Shown: in pieces, positions 63,838 to 64,000 of the stretch
Layout: each line of letters starts with the position of its first letter
Numbering within the stretch: the stretch's first letter is position 1
Assembly: GCA_026129685.1 (NCBI GenBank)
Contig: JAHCHO010000001.1
Location: forward strand, 455,836 to 519,835
DNA: 64,000 bases
Direction of reading: 5' to 3'
Source: Fimbriimonadaceae bacterium
Lineage (GTDB): Bacteria; Armatimonadota; Fimbriimonadia; Fimbriimonadales; Fimbriimonadaceae
Notes under the pieces: generated by a model
What the model was told of the DNA's origin: nothing
Databases searched by the model: none
What the model saw: the letters and a program-made list of their open reading frames with translations, nothing else
Program-made: the position numbers and the translations under genes

Positions 63838-64000
63838 TTAGGGCGTCTTCTTTCGGGGGCGACCGTTCAACGTCGAACGGAGCAAATGCGCCACTTCGGT
63901 GCTCGGGCGTCCGTAGCGGTAGCCCTTGCCGACCTTGGTTCGGAGGGGGCCCTGTCGGGCGTCGTACTCGGCGCGGACGCTCAGGCGGCCGACCGTCAAC
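63838..64000 (-). CDS. 3' end of an unknown gene (truncated by window)
   Basis: Only the last 54 codons are inside the window, ending at TAA (63838-63840). The visible part reads VRAEYDARQGPLRTKVGKGY then YGRPSTEVAHLLRSTLNG, a basic C terminus ending in RPRKKTP. No family can be named. The frame is open to the window edge. Confidence 0.6.
   Translation of the reverse strand, partial: LTVGRLSVRAEYDARQGPLRTKVGKGYRYGRPSTEVAHLLRSTLNGRPRKKTP

Overview
This is a GC-rich bacterial chromosome segment. The gene content (two H-X9-DG/DUF1559-like pilin relatives, a subtilase with dockerin-like repeats, a GH172-type DUF2961 protein, HEAT-repeat fusions, many TTG/GTG starts) suggests a member of the Armatimonadota, perhaps Fimbriimonas-like. 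This assignment is an inference from gene style only. Around 52 protein-coding genes can be supported, with two complete tRNAs and one tRNA fragment.

Layout. 0.2-4.0 kb: a minus-strand translation/envelope operon rpsB-tsf-pyrH-frr-uppS. 4.1-4.8 kb: a VapBC-type toxin-antitoxin pair. 4.8-7.3 kb: divergent rhamnulokinase and a TIM-barrel sugar isomerase/epimerase. 7.4-9.4 kb: DUF4446, ECF sigma factor and anti-sigma genes. 9.5-18.8 kb: housekeeping and surface genes (DUF2207 membrane protein, TrmFO, DUF4097 protein, acetyltransferase, S20, a large unknown protein, a pilin-like protein coupled to an amidohydrolase). 19.0-19.4 kb: a roughly 44-bp tandem repeat array, followed by an alkyltransferase-like gene.

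20.07-40.17 kb is a foreign island. It starts at a tRNA-Thr(TGT) 3'-half fragment and ends with an excisionase-like gene and a tyrosine integrase beside an intact tRNA-Thr(GGT). Its cargo is an ArdC-type antirestriction protein, several unknown proteins (one a possible HEPN protein), and a highly divergent T7-like family A DNA polymerase domain protein. The polymerase gene heads a tight cluster: hsdM (with an in-frame amber codon), hsdS, a KwaA-like membrane protein, a KwaB/DUF4868-like protein, an Abi-C-like protein and hsdR. That is a Kiwa-type defence pair nested inside a type I restriction-modification operon. Further right is a second coupled module: a small protein, a divergent DGQHR/DndB-like protein that shares a duplicated segment with it, a DUF5131 (Gp37/Gp68) Cys-motif protein and the excisionase-like protein.

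40.2-64 kb is chromosome again: tRNA-Tyr, RtcA, a Cys-rich membrane protein, EF-P, a band-7 protein, GH172 with two coupled small genes, the secreted subtilase, an M1 peptidase, a four-gene translationally coupled nucleoside hydrolase/ribose-type ABC importer operon, rimI-livF, an MFS-HEAT fusion, a PlsC-like acyltransferase, a LOG-family protein, a large secreted esterase and the 3' end of an unknown gene.

The main candidates for something new are the polymerase-like protein fused in operon context to the RM/Kiwa cluster, the Kiwa-in-RM nesting itself, and the DGQHR-like/DUF5131 module.
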